Shown in pieces: positions 7,095 through 8,307 of a stretch of 8,307 nucleotides of DNA. Numbering within the stretch: position 1 is the first letter of the stretch; each line of letters starts with the position of its first letter. The notes below the pieces were generated by a model. It saw only the letters and a program-made list of their open reading frames with translations. It did no database searches and was not told the DNA's origin. The translations under genes and the position numbers were made by a program. Origin of the DNA: CAYWTX01 sp964461295 (lineage in GTDB: Bacteria > Planctomycetota > Phycisphaerae > SM23-33); the NCBI GenBank assembly GCA_964461295.1, contig CAYWTX010000058.1, positions 1 through 8,307 of the forward strand, given 5' to 3'.

Positions 7095-7123
7095 ATCGGT
7101 CGGATCGGTCGGATCAGACCGAT
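7095..7123. repeat. Short tandem repeat overlapping an inverted repeat at the epimerase stop
   Basis: A 9-bp unit, CGGTCGGAT, occurs twice in tandem (7097-7105 and 7106-7114), with the periodicity extending over 7095-7115. The same bases contribute to ATCGGTC/GACCGAT (7104-7110 and 7117-7123) around the epimerase stop codon. The stem is short and has no T-tract, so a weak attenuating hairpin at most; it may be chance. Confidence 0.4.
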
Positions 7124-8085
7124 TCCTGGGGCCGCTCCCGAGTCCATGCCACCTGCCGCCGGACGCCTTCATCGAACGGCATGGACGGGCGGTAGTCCAG
7201 CAGGCGGCGGGCCTTTGTCACGTCGGCGAACGTGCGCTCCACGTCGCCCGGCTGCATCGGCAGGCGCTCGATGGCCGCCTGGCGCCCGCAGGCCGCCGCG
7301 ATCGTGTCCACCATGCGTTGCAGCGCGATGGGGCGCTCGCTGCCGAGGTTGATGATCTCGTAGCCGCTGCAACGGTCAACGGCGGCGAGCACGCCGCCGA
7401 TGACGTCGTCGACATACGTGTAGTCGCGGCTGGACTGGCCGTCGCCGAAGACCTGGATGGGCTTGCCCGCGAGGATCGAGCGCGTGAACTTGCAGATGGC
7501 GAGATCAGGCCTCTGTCGCGGCCCGTAGACGGTGAAGAACCGCAGGCAGAAGACCGGCAGGCCGTGCAAGTGGTGGTAGGCGTGGCAGACCAGTTCGCCG
7601 GCCTTCTTGGTGGCCGCGTAGGGGCTGATGGGGAAGTCGACGTTGTCGGTCTCGCTGAAGGGCGCCTTGGGCGCGTTGCCGTACACGCTGCTGCTGGAGG
7701 CGAAGACGAAGCGAGGCCGGGGCTGGAGGCCAATCGCCGCATCGAGCAGGTGGATGGTGCCGGCGACGTTGGCGGCCTCGTAACCGGCGGGGTCGGCGAT
7801 GCTGGGGCGCACGCCGGCCTTGGCGGCCAGGTGCACGACGGCGTCGAAGGGGCCGAGGCGCGTGAACACGTCGGCCACGGCAGCGGCGTTGCGGATGTCG
7901 GCCTCGACGAAGGAGAATCGCCGGCCGCAGGCGGAGCGCACCTCGGCCAGGTTGGCTTCCTTCGACGCGCGGCCGTAGAAGGCGTCGAAGTTGTCCAGGC
8001 CCACCACATCGCTGCCGGCCCGCGCCAGCGCCTGGGCGGCGTGCGAGCCGATGAACCCCGCCGCTCCGGTCAGCAGAATTCTCAT
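7114..8085 (-). CDS. NAD-dependent nucleotide-sugar epimerase, probably UDP-glucuronate 4-epimerase
   Basis: This extended short-chain dehydrogenase/reductase most likely interconverts UDP-glucuronate and UDP-galacturonate in the cytoplasm. It has 323 residues. Seen: the NAD-binding TGAAGFIGSH (6-15) and LDNF (30-33); HLAAKAGVRPS (85-95); SSSSVYGNA (130-138); the catalytic YAATK with Tyr156 and Lys160; LRFFTVYGPRQRPD (181-194); FGDGQSSRDYTYVDDV (213-228). The PISPYAATKKAGEL and RFFTVYGP stretches resemble UDP-glucuronate 4-epimerases. The ATG at 8085 was chosen because GAGGAA (complement of 8092-8097) lies six bases upstream and the glycine-rich motif follows at once; the frame extends to 8262 but that part overlaps ugd. 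ATGA overlap with ugd indicates translational coupling and supports UDP-glucuronate as substrate. UDP-glucose 4-epimerase or a related 4,6-dehydratase activity is the main alternative. Confidence 0.92.
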   Translation of the reverse strand: MRILLTGAAGFIGSHAAQALARAGSDVVGLDNFDAFYGRASKEANLAEVRSACGRRFSFVEADIRNAAAVADVFTRLGPFDAVVHLAAKAGVRPSIADPAGYEAANVAGTIHLLDAAIGLQPRPRFVFASSSSVYGNAPKAPFSETDNVDFPISPYAATKKAGELVCHAYHHLHGLPVFCLRFFTVYGPRQRPDLAICKFTRSILAGKPIQVFGDGQSSRDYTYVDDVIGGVLAAVDRCSGYEIINLGSERPIALQRMVDTIAAACGRQAAIERLPMQPGDVERTFADVTKARRLLDYRPSMPFDEGVRRQVAWTRERPQESV

Positions 8086-8307
8086 TCGGCGTTCCTCGCC
8101 GGCGCCTGGGCCGCCGTCACGGCCGGGCGCCCGATGCTGAAGTAGTCGAACCTCAGGTCGCGCATCCAGTCGAGGTCGTATAGATTCCGCCCGTCGAAGA
8201 TGACCGGCTGCTTGAGCAGCCTTCGCATGCGCACGAAGTCGGGGGTGCGGTATTCGGGCCACTCGCAGCAGACGACCAGGGCGTCGGCGCCGTCCAGGGC
8301 GTCGTAG
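8082..8307 (-). CDS. ugd: UDP-glucose 6-dehydrogenase, C-terminal fragment (N-terminus beyond window)
   Basis: Only the last 74 residues and the stop are present; the gene continues past the right edge. They match the C-terminal UDP-binding domain of UDP-glucose 6-dehydrogenases: GADALVVCCEWPEY (6-19 of the fragment), then VIFDGRNLYD (35-44), and FDYFSIGRP (53-61) before a short Ala-rich tail. The family oxidises UDP-glucose to UDP-glucuronate with two NAD+. The catalytic cysteine region lies outside the window, so activity cannot be judged here. The TGA (8084-8082) overlaps the ATG of the epimerase by ATGA, and the epimerase ribosome binding site lies inside this gene, so the two are surely one operon. 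It belongs to a different branch from the WbpA-type dehydrogenase at 4634-5950. Confidence 0.88.
   Translation of the reverse strand, partial: YDALDGADALVVCCEWPEYRTPDFVRMRRLLKQPVIFDGRNLYDLDWMRDLRFDYFSIGRPAVTAAQAPARNAE

Noticed and set aside
7047..7172. A longer start for alkD at 7172
   Set aside because: It would overlap the epimerase C-terminus and add 42 residues translated partly from the tandem CGGTCGGAT repeat, with no family counterpart.
6892..8145. 417-codon plus-strand frame antisense to the epimerase and alkD
   Set aside because: It runs across two real minus-strand genes and their gap, and its product is a Gly, Ala, Val, Asp and Arg-rich shadow.
8086..8262. A longer start for the epimerase at 8262
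   Set aside because: The extra 59 residues are read out of frame from the ugd gene, which clearly occupies this stretch.

Overview
This window comes from the chromosome of a GC-rich bacterium. Third codon positions are mostly G or C, so long open frames run antisense to nearly every real gene. The gene set and the twin-hairpin intergenic repeats would fit an uncultured planctomycete-type organism. That placement is an impression; no rRNA or other decisive taxonomic marker is present. I see no tRNA, rRNA, CRISPR array, transposase or prophage gene.

Layout from left to right: (1) a glycoside hydrolase family 4 enzyme on the minus strand, cut at its C-terminal end by the window edge; (2) a complete alanyl-tRNA synthetase (alaS), minus strand, 141 nt upstream of the hydrolase, with a good sigma70-type promoter; (3) a 392-nt divergent intergenic region holding that promoter, a perfect 18-bp inverted repeat and a second GC-rich hairpin; (4) a complete plus-strand nucleotide-sugar dehydrogenase of the UDP-GlcNAc 6-dehydrogenase (WbpA) type; (5) a 280-nt convergent intergenic region with two hairpins after the dehydrogenase and a larger imperfect twin-hairpin repeat; (6) an AlkD-type DNA alkylation repair protein, minus strand; (7) an NAD-dependent nucleotide-sugar epimerase resembling UDP-glucuronate 4-epimerases, minus strand; (8) the C-terminal 74 residues of a UDP-glucose 6-dehydrogenase, minus strand, whose stop overlaps the epimerase start (ATGA).

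Genes 7 and 8 form a coherent step pair: UDP-glucose to UDP-glucuronate, then probably to UDP-galacturonate. Gene 4 would independently supply an N-acetylated uronic acid nucleotide such as UDP-GlcNAcA. The right half therefore looks like part of a surface-polysaccharide precursor region. AlkD sits 67 nt downstream of the epimerase and may be co-transcribed with it, without an obvious functional link. alaS is ordinary housekeeping, and the family 4 hydrolase could be co-transcribed with it.

I do not see a clearly new system. The points most worth a second look are the sharp synonymous-codon change inside the dehydrogenase near its first domain boundary, the unusual metal-site motif and enlarged spacing in the family 4 hydrolase, and the two twin-hairpin repeats, one of which lies between divergent genes where no terminator is needed.
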